Shown here piece after piece: positions 41,145 to 42,008 of a DNA stretch of 42,008 nucleotides (its first letter is position 1; each line of letters begins with the position of its first letter). Both the position numbers and the translations under genes were made by a program. Source of the stretch: Chitinophagaceae bacterium (GTDB lineage: Bacteria; Bacteroidota; Bacteroidia; Cytophagales; Cytophagaceae); contig JAQBNU010000058.1 in NCBI GenBank assembly GCA_028288365.1, forward strand, positions 1 through 42,008. The letters are read 5' to 3'. The notes under the pieces were generated by a model that did no database searches, was not told the DNA's origin, and saw only the letters and a program-made list of their open reading frames with translations.

Positions 41145-42008
41145 TTAGTTCAAAGGAACGTTCTTAATTGGTGTTCCTAAGTTTACAACTTCTTGTTGAT
41201 TTAAGAAGTTAGTACGTTTTACCTGCTTAACCTCTACCATGATACGATCACCAGGTTGAGCTTGTGCAGCAAACGCAGACAAGTTACCAGTACCAGAAGC
41301 AAAGTTCTGAGTAGATACAGGACGCTTACCTCTTACCAAAACAGCTACCCATTGCGTAACAGCATAGCGAGCATCTTTAGGCAAGAAGGCCTGGAAGCTT
41401 TCGTCTGGCTTAGCAATAACAGTCAAAGATCTTGGACCTGGAGCTGCCATACCTGTTTTTTCGTCAACTGGTTTACCATTTGACATAACGATAATTTCAG
41501 GCTTAGGAATCAAACGTACTTTGAAATCCTGAGAACCGATTGCTGTACCACCACTTGAAACGTTCAATTTAACAGTTGCAGCATTCGGTATAAGAGTTAC
41601 AATTCCTTTTTGAGAACCTTTAACAACTGTAGCCCCACTTGCTGAGAAGTTAGGATTATAGCTAGATCCCAAAGCTGGAACCTGAACGTTCAACTCGTTA
41701 CCACAGTTTTTGTACAATGCCTGAACAGACGCTGACTGAACTTGAATAACTGGTCTAGCTACGATGTAAGGAACTTCCAATTTGAAGACTGTATCTTTAC
41801 CTTTGTTTTTGATGGTAATTGAACCACCCCAAGTTTTCTTCGCGTTACCTTCTTTATCATAAGCACCAGCAGAAGCTCTGAACTTCACTTTACCTACAAT
41901 AACACCACCTGAATTTACAGCTGGAACTTCGCTACCACCATATTTGAAAGTTGGTTTCAAAGCTGAAGAAGAAGCGGCGATAAACATTTCTGCTTCGTAA
42001 TCAGTACC
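41145..42008 (-). CDS. gldM: T9SS motor protein GldM (PorM), C-terminal part (5' end outside window)
   Basis: 288 codons are visible, running off the window edge; the frame is open upstream of the internal ATG at 41987 (GTDYEAEMFIAASSSALKP). The visible part is the periplasmic C-terminal half: KYGGSEVPAVNSGGVIVGKVKF and GSITIKNKGKDTVFKLEVPYIVARPVIQVQSASVQALYKNCGNELNVQVPALGSSYNP, then DFKVRLIPKPEIIVMSNGKPVDE and RSLTVIAKPDESFQAFLPKDARYAVTQWVAVLVRG. These fit the last beta-domains (D3/D4) of GldM. GldL-GldM form the proton-driven motor whose GldM shaft reaches the GldKN ring. The upstream gldK-gldL genes presumably lie just beyond the right edge. Confidence 0.95.
   Translation of the reverse strand, partial: GTDYEAEMFIAASSSALKPTFKYGGSEVPAVNSGGVIVGKVKFRASAGAYDKEGNAKKTWGGSITIKNKGKDTVFKLEVPYIVARPVIQVQSASVQALYKNCGNELNVQVPALGSSYNPNFSASGATVVKGSQKGIVTLIPNAATVKLNVSSGGTAIGSQDFKVRLIPKPEIIVMSNGKPVDEKTGMAAPGPRSLTVIAKPDESFQAFLPKDARYAVTQWVAVLVRGKRPVSTQNFASGTGNLSAFAAQAQPGDRIMVEVKQVKRTNFLNQQEVVNLGTPIKNVPLN

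Overview
The window comes from a Bacteroidota genome, most likely of the order Cytophagales and similar to Cytophaga hutchinsonii. The evidence is: type IX secretion (T9SS) genes gldM and gldN, an SprE/PorW-type lipoprotein, cargo-type C-terminal sorting domains, TAnnTTTG promoter elements, no clear Shine-Dalgarno sequences, moderate-to-low GC by eye, and an ATP synthase operon without atpD/atpC. Genus-level placement is inference. No rRNA, tRNA, CRISPR array, transposase or prophage gene was seen.

Left part (1-8400). The end of a large secreted polysaccharide-binding protein (CBM6, two Ig-like repeats, a Cys-rich carbohydrate-binding-like module, T9SS sorting domain) converges on a GT9 glycosyltransferase. 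Next come a tiny secreted protein that is essentially a free-standing T9SS sorting domain, a lipocalin-like secreted protein, and an intergenic region with nested perfect inverted repeats. Then follow, on the minus strand, two tandem membrane-anchored AraC regulators with extracytoplasmic domains and a GH3 (NagZ-like) lipoprotein. A 26-bp perfect palindrome lies just in front of the first regulator.

Middle (8400-27700). An SDR dehydrogenase, a thiolase and a TetR repressor share the operator ATACCGATCGGTAT, which sits between the -33 and -7 elements. They are followed by an atypical SDR, a Prc-like protease with a coiled-coil partner, a RluA pseudouridine synthase, several small secreted proteins (one with a Crp-type DNA-binding fold behind a signal peptide), an acyltransferase, an ECF sigma factor with a peroxiredoxin-like protein, a VOC protein, a GT2/GT-C glycosyltransferase pair, an SMP-30-like propeller lipid- or membrane-anchored protein, a lipoprotein of unknown function, and a solitary McrB-N/HNH nuclease in an AT-rich patch.

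Right part (27795-42008). The F-type ATP synthase operon (AtpZ-like, a 4-TM protein, a, c, b, delta, alpha, gamma) is transcribed leftward. A divergent rightward unit carries sprE/porW, a class A penicillin-binding protein and uvrC. It converges on gldM-gldN, which run off the right edge. SprE/PorW, GldM and GldN all belong to the T9SS/gliding machine that exports sorting-domain proteins such as those at the left end of the window.

Most of this is ordinary housekeeping and envelope biology. The best leads for something undescribed are the free-standing sorting-domain protein, the AraC-AraC-GH3 locus, the secretory Crp-type winged helix, the two intergenic palindrome clusters, and the solitary nuclease.
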